A stretch of 64,000 bases of DNA from Motilibacter aurantiacus (GTDB taxonomy: Bacteria > Actinomycetota > Actinomycetes > Motilibacterales > Motilibacteraceae), in assembly GCF_011250645.1 (NCBI RefSeq), contig NZ_JAANNO010000009.1, forward strand, positions 62,001 through 126,000. The letters are read 5' to 3'. Under the pieces are notes generated by a model. That model was not told the DNA's origin, ran no database searches, and saw only the letters and a list, made by a program, of their open reading frames with translations. Both the position numbers and the translations under genes were made by a program. Shown here piece by piece: positions 42,626-51,323 of the stretch. How positions within the stretch are numbered: position 1 is the stretch's first letter; each line of letters starts with the position of its first letter.

Positions 42626-43633
42626 CTACGAGCCCGACAGCAGGGGGTTCTCGCGCCGGCTCGAATGCCAGGGGATGAGGAGGCCCTCGAGTGCCTCGAT
42701 CGCGACGAAGAGCAGGATGCCGATGGCGGACATGAGGATCAGGTCCGCGAACAGCAGCGGCGCGTCCAGGTTGCCGCTCGCCAGCAGGAGCACGTACCCG
42801 AGGCCGCGGTCCGCGCCGACGAACTCACCGACCACAGCCCCGACGACGGCGAGCGTCACCGCGACCTTCAACCCGGACATGAGCTGGGGCAGGCTGGTGG
42901 GGAAGCGGATCTTCGTGAACGTCTTCCACCGGGAGGCGCCCATCGTGGCGGAGAGCTCGAGCAGCTCCGGGTCGACCGACCGCAGTCCCGCGACGCCGGA
43001 GACCACCACCGGGAAGAACGCGATCAGCACGGCGAGGACGATCTTCGGCGTGAGGCCGAAGCCGAACCACACCACCAGGATCGGCGCGATCGCGATCTTG
43101 GGGATCACCTGGGCGAAGAGGATCAGCGGGTAGAGGGCCTTCTCCGCCGTCTTCGAGTAGACGAGCAGGACGGCGGTGGCGACCCCGATCACGGTCGCGA
43201 GCACGAAGCCGATGATGGTCTCCTGCGTGGTGACCCACGTGTGCTCGAGCAGCATCCGCCACTCCTCGACGAGCGTCTCGGCGACGGCTCCGGGCGGCGG
43301 GACGAGGTATGAGGCGACCATCTCGCGCCAGGCGACGAACCACCACACGAGCAGGAGGAAGGCCAGCACGAGGGCGGGCCTCCAGGACACGGAGAGCAGG
43401 GCGAGCGCTCGACGCCCCACGCGGCCGGCGACACCCGGCCTGCTGACCGCGTCCGCCCGGTCACCGCCCCTCGGGCCGCCGGCTTCCGGGACACCACCCG
43501 ACGTGGCCGTTCCCTTCCGCTCCAGGACGTGCGGGCCGTGCGTCCTCATCTCCGCTTCCCCTCGTCGATCCTCGTGTGCTCGGGTTGCCTGCGCCGCGAG
43601 CCGCGCCGTCGCCGGGCCGCTCGTCCCGCTCAT
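42626..43633 (-). CDS. ABC transporter permease, SsuC/TauC type
   Basis: I chose the ATG at 43633, which overlaps the stop of the upstream gene (ATGA), giving 335 residues with a long, 75-residue hydrophilic N-terminus. Six membrane helices follow. The EAA-type loop ELLELSATMGASRWKTFTKIRFPTSLP is characteristic of SsuC/TauC/NrtB permeases. It forms the membrane pore for the SBP and ATPase encoded next. The long N-terminal extension is low-complexity and of unknown use. Confidence 0.93.
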   Translation of the reverse strand: MSGTSGPATARLAAQATRAHEDRRGEAEMRTHGPHVLERKGTATSGGVPEAGGPRGGDRADAVSRPGVAGRVGRRALALLSVSWRPALVLAFLLLVWWFVAWREMVASYLVPPPGAVAETLVEEWRMLLEHTWVTTQETIIGFVLATVIGVATAVLLVYSKTAEKALYPLILFAQVIPKIAIAPILVVWFGFGLTPKIVLAVLIAFFPVVVSGVAGLRSVDPELLELSATMGASRWKTFTKIRFPTSLPQLMSGLKVAVTLAVVGAVVGEFVGADRGLGYVLLLASGNLDAPLLFADLILMSAIGILLFVAIEALEGLLIPWHSSRRENPLLSGS

Positions 43634-44457
43634 TTGAAGGGCACCTTCTCCGCCTTCAAGATCTCGGCGAAGGCCTCCCATGCCTCCGCGAACAGCGCCG
43701 GCCCGGAGTAGCCGCCCATCGTGTGGGCCTCGCTCAGGTGGGGCTCCAACGAGAAGAAGCCGTCGAACCCGTCAGCCCAGAGGGCCCTGATCGTCTCCAC
43801 GACCTCGCCGTCGCCGCGTCCGGCAGGGACGACCTCGCCGCTGGCGCGGACGGCGTCCTTGATCTGCACGTACTCCAGGTGGGGGCGCAGCAGCTCGTAG
43901 CCGTCCACGTACGGGCGGACCCCGACCTGCACGAAGTTGGCCGGGTCCCAGGCCAGCGCGAGGCTGAGCGAGCTCACCGACTCGACGATGTCGGCGCACC
44001 TGCGCGGGATGTCCCCGTAGATGCCCTTCTCGTTCTCGTGCAGGAGGACGACGTCGTACTCCTCCGCGACGCGGGCGAGGCGCGCCATCCGCCGGAGCAC
44101 CTCGCTCCGGTGCATCTCGGGGTCGTCGCCCTCGGGGATGAAGAACGAGAAGACGCGCACGTAGGACGACCCGAGGAGCGCCGCGACCTCCATGGCACGC
44201 TCCATGCGGCGCAGGTGCGCGTCGAAGTCCTCGTCGACCCGGATCTTGCCGATGGGCGAGCCGATGCTCGAGACCCCGAGGCCGTGGTCGGCCAGCACCC
44301 GGCTCACCGTGGCCAACTGCTCGTCGTCCAGGTCCAGGACGTTGACGTTCCAGGCGCTACGGAACTCGATGTACTTGAGCCCCAACGAGGCTGCGACCTT
44401 GCACTGCTCGTCGAAGTCGGCGGAGATCTCGTCCGAGAACCCGGAGAGCGTCCACAT
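43630..44457 (-). CDS. Sugar phosphate isomerase/epimerase-type TIM barrel
   Basis: This 275-residue protein begins MWTLSGFSDEIS and has the xylose-isomerase-like barrel cues YIEFRSAW, LLHENEKGIYGD, LALAWDPANFVQVG, YVQIKDAV and FFSLEPHL. The Glu, Asp, His and Glu ligands of the divalent metal are in place. AGGG precedes the ATG at a spacing of 8. It is the first clear gene of a minus-strand operon (isomerase, permease, binding protein, ATPase, Gfo/Idh). With the Gfo/Idh enzyme it may epimerise or cleave an oxidised sugar. A LacI-type operator lies about 400 bases upstream. Confidence 0.92.
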   Translation of the reverse strand: MWTLSGFSDEISADFDEQCKVAASLGLKYIEFRSAWNVNVLDLDDEQLATVSRVLADHGLGVSSIGSPIGKIRVDEDFDAHLRRMERAMEVAALLGSSYVRVFSFFIPEGDDPEMHRSEVLRRMARLARVAEEYDVVLLHENEKGIYGDIPRRCADIVESVSSLSLALAWDPANFVQVGVRPYVDGYELLRPHLEYVQIKDAVRASGEVVPAGRGDGEVVETIRALWADGFDGFFSLEPHLSEAHTMGGYSGPALFAEAWEAFAEILKAEKVPFK

Positions 44458-44516
44458 CGAGCATTCCCTGCTTCCTCTTGTCGTTGGGCGAGCTCATTGC
44501 GCAGTGGACGGCGCCG

Positions 44517-44822
44517 CTATTGTGGTGGCCACAGACAGAGGAGTTCGCCGACCAGCGGACAGTGCTCTGCACCAGCTCGGGGAACGGAGGCCGGCGACTG
44601 CGCGGCGAATTGCGCCCGGCTCGCGGCGCCATATTCGGCCCCGCGCAGCAGCGCGTCAACCGTGTTGCCGACAGTTGCTCCGCGACGATCCCCCGTGCGC
44701 CGGCATCCCCCGGCGCCGGGCGTCGCCCGCGGGGCGGCACCATGGCAGGTCGCGACACACACGAAGTGGTGCAGGAGGCGCCTTCGCCCCGCCACGGTGT
44801 CGCCGGTGACGACCGAGAACAT
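44517..44822 (-). CDS. Possible small protein gene behind operator C (doubtful)
   Basis: The frame from an ATG at 44822 to a TAG at 44517-44519 encodes 101 residues (MFSVVTGDTVAGRRRLLHHF onwards) with six Cys. The ATG lies 32 bases past operator C, nearly the same distance as operator A to uxaC. Against it: third-position GC is well below that of neighbouring genes, no ribosome site is evident, and I recognise no family. It could equally be an untranslated leader. Confidence 0.2.
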   Translation of the reverse strand: MFSVVTGDTVAGRRRLLHHFVCVATCHGAAPRATPGAGGCRRTGDRRGATVGNTVDALLRGAEYGAASRAQFAAQSPASVPRAGAEHCPLVGELLCLWPPQ

Positions 44823-44854
44823 GCCGGAAGCATTGCCAGGGGGTTCCTCGGCTG

Positions 44855-44878
44855 GCAATCGGTTGTCAGAAGTTGCCA
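44855..44878 (-). promoter_or_regulatory. LacI-type operator C, upstream of the isomerase-transporter operon
   Basis: On the minus strand TGGCAACTTC is followed 10 bp later by TGACAACCGATTGC. On the plus strand the palindrome is TGGCAATCGGTTGTCA (44853-44868), identical in 15 of 16 positions to the minus-strand palindrome of operator B. It lies 397 bases upstream of the isomerase start, so either the leader is long or a small gene lies between. Confidence 0.55.
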
Positions 44879-45811
44879 GCCGACCGGCATAACAATCAAG
44901 ACACGCTCTCGGCAGGCACCGCAGGGGCACTGTCGGTTGATTAGGGCAGTCACACCGATAATCGAGCCCGCCGCCCGCACGTCGACATGCACGCCGCGCC
45001 CGCTCGGCCGGCTCGAGGGCGTGCGCGCAACTTCGCGCAATCAATTGCAGTCGCCGGCGGCCCCACGATGCTCAGCGGCGCGAGCGACGGGCCCCGCTCG
45101 GGCGGCTTCTTCACGCCCGCCGCGGTCGCACTACCCTGCCGCGAGGGAGCCGCTCCACGACGACGGGAGCCCGGCTCGTCGGCGCGCGGCTCCCCCGCGA
45201 CGACAACACCCGGGGCGCCGGACGCGTCCCTCCGGGAGCTGGGCTCCCACGTGCCGGCGCGGTCAAGGGCGAGTGCCGGCTCGAGCACGTATGCGCGTCT
45301 CGGCGGGGAAGGGCTTCCCCGGCGTGCGCGTGTCAGTGCCGTTGACCTGGGTGGGCTGCTCCTCGACGCTCGCAGCACCGCTCGTCGCGAGCGGCTTCCC
45401 GCGGCGGTCGTCGCCCCGCAGGGAGGAACAGCTGGGACGGCATCGCAGGCGCAACCGTCGCCCGAAGCGTGCTCGACCGGGTCGGCGGCACGCTGCTTCA
45501 GCAATGGCGCTGCGCCGACCCGCACTCGCTGGATGCAGCGGACGACGGTGCGGATCAGCAGCGAGAGCGTTCGAACGTCGGGCTCGCCCTGTGCCTCCGC
45601 GGCGAAGTCGTCTGTGGTCTTCCGACATCCGTGGCGCAGCCGCCGGGAAGCAGGCTCAGGCCCGCCGTGGCTGCCACGACGGAAGCTCCCGCACGGGAGC
45701 GCTCCAGGTGCACACGAGCAGGATGCCGGCCCAGCACGTCCCCGGACGTTGCCTGATCGCCGTCCCCCGCCGCCGGTGCGGCAGGGGACAGCGGTCCTCA
45801 GGCCGACCGGG
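44879..45811. other. Gene-poor stretch with operator-like sequences
   Basis: No frame here has the codon pattern of a gene. A further perfect inverted repeat, GCAAT-CA-ATTGC at 45037-45048, resembles the LacI half-sites, and TTGATTA and similar AT-rich spots near 44936-44965 could be promoter elements. The stretch probably holds the control region of the minus-strand operon plus decayed sequence. Confidence 0.4.
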
Positions 45812-46372
45812 TCACAGCGAGCGGCACTGCCCCTCCTTGCCCTCGCCCGCCTGGTTCCCGCTGCCGGTCGGTGCCGGCCTGTTCTCCTTGCACTGCAGGG
45901 CGCCGTCGATCCGGTTCTCGACGACGCGGACCCCGCCGGTGTTCTTCACGATCTGGATGTTGCCGCCGACGACGTTGCTGCTCGCCTCGAGCGACTGGGT
46001 CATCTCGTCGTACTGGATGTCCCCGCTGATGCGGTTGTTCGTCACGACCGCACCGCCGCCCTGCTTGATCTGGACGCTGCCGCCGACCGTGGAGGAGCTG
46101 AGCCGGACCGAGCGTGCGCCCTCACCCTGCACGTTGCCCACCACGCGCACGGCGCCGGCGGTGAGCGAGGCCCGCGTCTCGACCTTGAGGGTTCCCTTGA
46201 CGGTCGTGCCCTGCAGGGTGCAGGAGGCTCCGCTCGGCACGCGCAGGTTGTCCACGGTGACGGCACCGAGGGTGCCGCGGCAGACCCGCTCGTCAGCGGC
46301 GGCAGGGGCTGCCTGGACGGCGAACGCACCGGTCGCGAGGCCGGCAGCCGTGAGAACTGACAGAAGACGCAT
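45812..46372 (-). CDS. Secreted repeat protein, beta-helix-like
   Basis: The ATG at 46372 with GGAG upstream gives 186 residues: a signal peptide (about 1-26, cleavage near AAA-DE), then repeating short strands rich in Val, Gly, Ser and Asn (TTVKGTLKVE, SSSTVGGSVQIKQG, NVVGGNIQIVKN), the spacing of a small right-handed beta-helix. Three Cys (residues near 33, 51 and 159) and a final Cys near the C-terminus may form disulfides. I recognise no enzymatic motif. Similar small secreted proteins are common in actinomycetes but uncharacterised. Confidence 0.8.
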   Translation of the reverse strand: MRLLSVLTAAGLATGAFAVQAAPAAADERVCRGTLGAVTVDNLRVPSGASCTLQGTTVKGTLKVETRASLTAGAVRVVGNVQGEGARSVRLSSSTVGGSVQIKQGGGAVVTNNRISGDIQYDEMTQSLEASSNVVGGNIQIVKNTGGVRVVENRIDGALQCKENRPAPTGSGNQAGEGKEGQCRSL

Positions 46373-46822
46373 CGTTGCTCCTCGGGTCGGGAGGGACGGG
46401 TTCCCTCGCACCCGGAATCTGGCGCCGGTCGATGAGCCGGCTGTGAGGCGACGATGAGGAAGCGCTCATCTGCGCTCACGACCGGGACCGTCGATCGCGG
46501 GCGGCCGAGCGACCGGGGGTGGCGTCGACGTGAAGAGCCGCCCGCAGCCGGGGCACGACGTCGCCCCTCGCGTACGAGGCGACGAAGGCCACCGGCTCCG
46601 GGCCTACGACTACGCCGGTCCCGGCGCCCTCTCAGCTCATACGGAGGGGGCGCCTCGATCCCGGCAACGGGGCGCCGCGACAGCCCGCCACCATCGCACG
46701 CGAGCCGCGGCCGGGAGCGCCGAGAAAGCAGTGCGGCAGCGCCGGTCGCCGGTCGCGAGCCGCGCCGGCACCTGGCCCCCGAGCTGCGGACCCGGCGCAC
46801 GGCGGGTCGGCTCACGCCGGCC
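46373..46822. other. Intergenic stretch, no gene seen
   Basis: This 450-base gap lies between two minus-strand genes. It holds only a short hairpin (GATGAG/CTCATC at 46453-46470) and no frame with gene-like codon use. The promoter of the secreted protein is presumably in its left part. Confidence 0.5.
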
Positions 46823-47368
46823 TCAGTGCAGCCCGGCGACGACCGCGTGCCCCTTGCCACGCCGGACGAGGGCGTAGTTCACCGGCACCGTGACGACGAA
46901 CGCCACCGCCAGTGCGACGGCCATCGCGCCCCAGAAGAGGACGTCCGTCAGGCCGGCGTCCATGGCGCCCGGCCACCCCAGCATCACCGCGTTGTCGATC
47001 GTCTCCATGGAGATCAGCGACACCGTGTCCGCCGCGAGCGCGAGGCGCAATGCCTGCCCGAGCGGAAGCCCTGCTCGCAGGACGGGACGGATGGTCAGGG
47101 CGTACCCGAACAGGAAGGCGAGGGTGACGGCCAGCGCGATGCTGGGCAGGTCCGGCCAGCCCCACCAGGTCGCAAGCACCATCCCGAGGACCTCGCCGAT
47201 CGCGCAGCCGGTGAGGCAGTGCACGGTTGCGGAGACCGCCAGCCGGCCCAGCTGCCGCTGCTCGGGAGAGCCCGCCGCGGGGCGATGGCCGCCCCGTGCG
47301 GGAGCATGCTGCCCGGGCACGCGTGGCACGTCGAGGTGCTGCCGGGGCCCGCCCTGGGCCGGTGTCAC
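46823..47368 (-). CDS. DUF4396 membrane protein
   Basis: The GTG start overlaps the stop of the upstream hydrolase gene (GTGA), giving 181 residues. A hydrophilic N-terminus of about 45 residues is followed by four hydrophobic helices. The motif VHCLTGCAIGEVLGM (His, two Cys) and SISMET-type stretch VSLISMETIDNAVML define DUF4396, a small membrane family of unknown function; the conserved His/Cys/Met residues suggest metal or heme contact, which is inference. It is co-transcribed with the hydrolase. Confidence 0.88.
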   Translation of the reverse strand: MTPAQGGPRQHLDVPRVPGQHAPARGGHRPAAGSPEQRQLGRLAVSATVHCLTGCAIGEVLGMVLATWWGWPDLPSIALAVTLAFLFGYALTIRPVLRAGLPLGQALRLALAADTVSLISMETIDNAVMLGWPGAMDAGLTDVLFWGAMAVALAVAFVVTVPVNYALVRRGKGHAVVAGLH

Positions 47369-48291
47369 GCCCGCGCCTCGTCGGCCGCCGCTGCGGTGCG
47401 CTGGGCGACCACCGTCGGGGAGGGCTGCTCCGCGGCGCCCGGCGTCACGGGCAGGTGCCGGGACACGAAGCCGAGCGCGGTCTCGGCGACCTCGCGCCAC
47501 CCCGAGTCGATCGTCAACGAATGCCCTCGGCCCAGGATCTCGACGATCTTCGTGGTCCCCGGGTTGTGCCGCTGCCGCTTGAACGCGGCGTTCGTCAGCG
47601 CCCATGGGACGGTGTTGTCCTGCTCACCGGAGATGAGCAGCAGCGGGCCGCGGTCCGGGTTGTGCACGTCGACGCGCACCTCGGTGAACGGGTTGAGGTT
47701 CGCCGCAGCGGCCTGGAAGAGCGGCACACCCGAGGCCGCGACGTGGAACTCGTCGTACAGCGCCCGCGACTCCTCCTCCGACACGACGTTCGTCCATCCG
47801 TAGCGGAACTGCTCGTACGTGAGGGCCACGGCCCGCCCGATGTTCGCCGGGTTCGCCAGCACCGGGGCTGCGGAGCGCAACGAAGAGACCGGCAGCGGCA
47901 GCACACCCCGGAAGGGCGCCGGGTCGATGGCGACGGTGACCGCGGACAGGCCCTCACCTGCGAGGCGCTGCGCGATGAGCCCACCGAACGAGTGCCCGAC
48001 CACAGCCGGGGCAGCGCGCAACTGCCCGAGGGCGGACGCGTAGTGGTCCGAGACCTGCTTGACCATCTTGTGCGCGAAGGCCTGCGGCTCCGCCCGTGCG
48101 TCCTCCACGCTCGCCGGGTCGTCCGGCCACCCGGGCGCGATCGTGGCGTACCCGGCCTCCTCGAACGCTGCCCGCCACCGGTCCCAGCTGCTCGACAGCA
48201 GCCACAACCCGTGCACGAAGACGACGACCGGCCTCCCGGAGTCGTTGGCGCGCTCGATCTCCCCCTGCTCGACCTGCGTCAGCTCGCCCAT
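47365..48291 (-). CDS. Alpha/beta-hydrolase fold protein
   Basis: The 308-residue protein opens with a short hydrophilic lead, then VVVFVHGLWLLSSSWDRW (oxyanion region), the nucleophile elbow VVGHSFGGLIAQ with catalytic Ser, LLLISGEQDNTVPW (Asp) and GRGHSLTID (His). It has no signal peptide, so it is cytoplasmic. Substrates of this family range from esters to lactones. AGGG precedes the ATG. It is divergent from a GlxA-type regulator with 99 bases between, which may control it. Confidence 0.92.
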   Translation of the reverse strand: MGELTQVEQGEIERANDSGRPVVVFVHGLWLLSSSWDRWRAAFEEAGYATIAPGWPDDPASVEDARAEPQAFAHKMVKQVSDHYASALGQLRAAPAVVGHSFGGLIAQRLAGEGLSAVTVAIDPAPFRGVLPLPVSSLRSAAPVLANPANIGRAVALTYEQFRYGWTNVVSEEESRALYDEFHVAASGVPLFQAAAANLNPFTEVRVDVHNPDRGPLLLISGEQDNTVPWALTNAAFKRQRHNPGTTKIVEILGRGHSLTIDSGWREVAETALGFVSRHLPVTPGAAEQPSPTVVAQRTAAAADEARA

Positions 48292-48390
48292 GGTCGGCCC
48301 TCGCCCCTTCTGTGACAGCTGGTGGTCAACCTGGTGAAGGCTGACGACGCATGACCGTAGGGGCGCGGATGACCTTCCTACGCTGGGTCG

Positions 48391-49410
48391 ATGGTCAACA
48401 TCCCCACGGATCCGGCCAGTCGCGCGCAGGGGCCGCACCCGCACCGGGTCGTCGTCGTGGTGCAGTCCGGCATGGTCGCCCTCGACCTGGCCATCCCGCT
48501 GCAGGTGTTCGGGCGGTGGCCCGCCTACCTCTACGAGGCCCTCGGGGCGACCGACAGCCCGTACGCGCTCTCCATCGCCTGCGCCGATCCTGCCGGTCTG
48601 GGCGAGGACCTGCTCGTCCCGCGCACGACCGCGTCCCTCGATGCCGTCGCGGGGGCCGACACCGTCATCGTTCCGGGCGTCCACGACCCGGACGCTTCGG
48701 TCGACCACGACGTGGCGGATGCGCTGCGCACCGCCCACGCGAACGGCGCACGCCTGCTCTCGATCTGCACCGGGGCCTTCGCGCTCGCGGCCGCCGGGGT
48801 CCTGGACGGGCGGCGCGCCACCACGCACTGGTACTGGGCACGCGAGCTCCAGCGACGCCACCCCGCCGTACGCGTGATCGAGTCAGAGCTCTACGTGGAG
48901 GACACCGGGGTGCTCACCTCGGCCGGCGTCCTCGCGGGCGCAGACCTCTGCCTCCATGTCCTGCGCTCGGACCTGGGACAGGCCGCCGCCAACCGCATGG
49001 CCCGCTTCCTCGTCAGCCCACCTCACCGGGCCGGCGGGCAGGCGCAGTACATCGAGGCCGTTCCGCCTCCGGACCGCGACGACGAGGTCGGCGGCCTCAT
49101 GACGTGGATCCTCGACCACCTCGACGAGCCGCTCGACCTGGCCACCATCAGCCGACAGAGCCACATGAGCGACCGCACGCTCCGCCGGCGCTTCCGTGCC
49201 ACGACGGGTAGCAGCGTGACGGCCTGGGTCACGTGCCAGCGGGTCGCGCGGGCGCGCGAGCTGCTCGAGGGCACCCAGCTCTCCGTCGAGCAGATCGCGC
49301 ACCGCTGCGGGTTCGGGTCGAGCGAGGCGCTGCGGCGCAACTTCGTCGCGGCCACCAAGGTCAGCCCGGCGCAGTACCGCCGGACCTTCGCGGCGCGCGG
49401 GGCTGGGTGA
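48391..49410 (+). CDS. GlxA-type AraC regulator with DJ-1/PfpI domain
   Basis: This 339-residue protein has an N-terminal class I glutamine amidotransferase-like (DJ-1/PfpI) domain (about 18-200) with the Cys of LLSICTGAFALAAAG and RRATTHWYWARELQ. The C-terminal AraC-type double helix-turn-helix (about 235-335) shows the second HTH signature SVEQIAHRCGFGSSEALRRNFV. Such regulators sense small molecules through the DJ-1-like domain. It faces away from the hydrolase gene and probably regulates it and the DUF4396 gene. Confidence 0.93.
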   Translation: MVNIPTDPASRAQGPHPHRVVVVVQSGMVALDLAIPLQVFGRWPAYLYEALGATDSPYALSIACADPAGLGEDLLVPRTTASLDAVAGADTVIVPGVHDPDASVDHDVADALRTAHANGARLLSICTGAFALAAAGVLDGRRATTHWYWARELQRRHPAVRVIESELYVEDTGVLTSAGVLAGADLCLHVLRSDLGQAAANRMARFLVSPPHRAGGQAQYIEAVPPPDRDDEVGGLMTWILDHLDEPLDLATISRQSHMSDRTLRRRFRATTGSSVTAWVTCQRVARARELLEGTQLSVEQIAHRCGFGSSEALRRNFVAATKVSPAQYRRTFAARGAG

Positions 49411-49549
49411 GCCGGCGCCGTGGCCCGGGCCCATCGGCAGGCGCCGGGGTCGATCGAGGGGGCGCCCACCCCGGTGGGTGACCGCCCCCGAGCGGTGCGG
49501 TGGGCTCCGCCGATCGGGGCACTCCGTACCGCCGGGCACAATCTCAGCC

Positions 49550-51289
49550 GTGTCGTACCGGGACGAGGCGGTGGAAGCGCTCGCTCAGGCTGTCGCGCTC
49601 CACCCCACCGACGGCGTCGTCGTCATGCGCGCCGTCCGAGACGCCGACGGTCGCGTCTACGACCTCCGCCACGAGCTCGTCAACGCGCGGGCCGAGCAGA
49701 ACGCCGGCCGCGAGCTGCTCGGCCGCACGCTGCTGGAGGTGTTCGCTCCTGAGGACGCCACGCTGATCGATGCCTTCGCGGAGCTCTTGACGACCGGCGG
49801 CTCCCTGGACGGGGAGTACGCCAGGGACGAGAGCAACGACCCGCAGCTGGCCGGCCGGGTCTTCGCGATGAACGCGCGCGCGGTGGGCGGGGAGTGGATC
49901 GTCGCGCAGTACCGCGACATCACCGAGCTGCGCGAGCTGCAGCGTGGGCTGGAGCACGCCGCGCTGCACGACGCGCTCACCGGGCTGCCGAACCGCCGGC
50001 TGTTCATGCACGACCTCGAGCAGGCCCTTGCCCGGCTCCCGCGCACGGAGCGGGCCATCGGGGTGGTCTTCTGCGACGTCGACGGGCTGAAGCTGGTCAA
50101 CGACACCTTCGGTCACGCCGTGGGTGACCAGGCCCTGCTCCACGTCGCCGACAGCCTGCACACGGCGCTGCGTCCCAGCGACTCGCTGGCCCGGCTGTCC
50201 GGGGACGAGTTCGTGGTCCTGGCCCAGGACCTCGACGGGGCTCAGGACGCGCTGTCGCTGGCCACCAGGCTGCACCAGGCGATCAAGCCGCTACCGGCGA
50301 GCTCGAGCGCCGCCGTGCGCGTCGGCCTGTCCATGGGGGTCACCGTCGCCCATGACGCGGTGCCCGTGGACCAGGTGCTCTCGGAGGCCGACGCCGCCCT
50401 CTACGAGGCCAAGCGACGCGGGCGCGGCCGCGTGGTGCTGTTCGACGCGGGAATGGGGGAGCGGTCCCGGCACCGCTACCACCTCGAGAACGACCTGCGG
50501 GCTGCCGTCCAGCGCGGCGAGTTCGCGCTGCACTACCAGCCCAAGTACGACCTGGCCACCGGCCGCCCGGTCGGGGTCGAGGCGCTGCTGCGCTGGCAGC
50601 ACCCGACCCGCGGCCTGCTTCACCCCGGCGTCTTCCTCGAGGCGCTGGAGGAGACCGGGCTCATCGTCGAGGTCGGCGCCTGGGTTCTGCGCACGGCCTG
50701 TGCCGAAGCATGTGGCTGGGCAGCGGTCACGCCGCAGCCACCGGTCGTGGAGGTCAACCTCGCAGCCGCTCAGCTGGCGACGACCGACATCGTCGACCAG
50801 GTGCACCAGGTCCTCACGGGTACCGGTCTCGCGCCCGAGCGCCTCGAGCTCGAGGTGACCGAGCACCAGGCACTCACCGACCTCCCCCACGTCATCGCGT
50901 CCCTCGGGCGCTTGCGGCGTCTGGGCGTCGGCGTAGCGCTCGACGACTTCGGCGCCGGGTACTCCTCGCTGTCCTGGCTGCAGCGTCTGCCGGCTTGCAC
51001 GCTCAAGCTCGACCGCAGCCTGCTCGCAGCCGCCTCGGACACCTCCACCGGCACTCCCGTCGCCCGCGCCGTCATCGATCTCGGTCACGCCCTCGGGCTC
51101 CAGGTGGTGGCCGAGGGCGTCGAGACCGCGCAGCAGCTCGACCTGGTCCGGAAGCTCGGCGCGGACCAGGCGCAGGGGTTCTACCTGTCACGCCCACTGC
51201 CGCAGGAGCAGGTGCGCGGGCTGCTGGCCCGATCAGAGGCCGACGGCTACCTGGGCCGCCCCGGCGTCGCCCGAGCCCCAGAGGCTTGA
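49550..51289 (+). CDS. PAS-GGDEF-EAL cyclic-di-GMP turnover protein
   Basis: The GTG at 49550 gives 579 residues. A PAS-like sensor (about 15-125) precedes a diguanylate cyclase domain (about 130-295) and an EAL phosphodiesterase (about 310-560). The cyclase active site reads SGDEF instead of GGDEF, with an RPSD inhibitory I-site five residues upstream. The EAL domain has GVEALLRW, EVNLAAAQL, LEVTEHQ, DDFGAGYSS and VAEGVET, so it should cleave c-di-GMP. No membrane helix is present. The balance of synthesis and breakdown cannot be told. Confidence 0.93.
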   Translation: MSYRDEAVEALAQAVALHPTDGVVVMRAVRDADGRVYDLRHELVNARAEQNAGRELLGRTLLEVFAPEDATLIDAFAELLTTGGSLDGEYARDESNDPQLAGRVFAMNARAVGGEWIVAQYRDITELRELQRGLEHAALHDALTGLPNRRLFMHDLEQALARLPRTERAIGVVFCDVDGLKLVNDTFGHAVGDQALLHVADSLHTALRPSDSLARLSGDEFVVLAQDLDGAQDALSLATRLHQAIKPLPASSSAAVRVGLSMGVTVAHDAVPVDQVLSEADAALYEAKRRGRGRVVLFDAGMGERSRHRYHLENDLRAAVQRGEFALHYQPKYDLATGRPVGVEALLRWQHPTRGLLHPGVFLEALEETGLIVEVGAWVLRTACAEACGWAAVTPQPPVVEVNLAAAQLATTDIVDQVHQVLTGTGLAPERLELEVTEHQALTDLPHVIASLGRLRRLGVGVALDDFGAGYSSLSWLQRLPACTLKLDRSLLAAASDTSTGTPVARAVIDLGHALGLQVVAEGVETAQQLDLVRKLGADQAQGFYLSRPLPQEQVRGLLARSEADGYLGRPGVARAPEA

Positions 51290-51300
51290 CAGCGCGCCCT

Positions 51301-51320
51301 GCCTGCCGGGCTCGGCGGGC
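51301..51320. terminator. Short hairpin between convergent genes
   Basis: GCCTGCCG (51301-51308) pairs with CGGCGGGC (51313-51320), with one G-T wobble, over GGCT. It lies between the GGDEF-EAL stop and the convergent NmrA-like gene stop. Confidence 0.5.
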
Positions 51321-51323
51321 GTC

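Noticed and set aside
44950-45525. A 191-codon minus-strand frame in the gene-poor region
   Set aside because: The codon use is unlike real genes here, the translation is Arg/Ala/Pro-rich with no motif, and no ribosome site is present.
46453-46470. GATGAG/CTCATC hairpin as a terminator
   Set aside because: It has six pairs, no T-run, and lies 350 bases downstream of the DUF4396 gene, too far for its terminator.
48292-48390. GGTCA...TGACC inverted repeat as GlxA operator
   Set aside because: The arms are only five bases and separated by over 20 bases, which is expected by chance.
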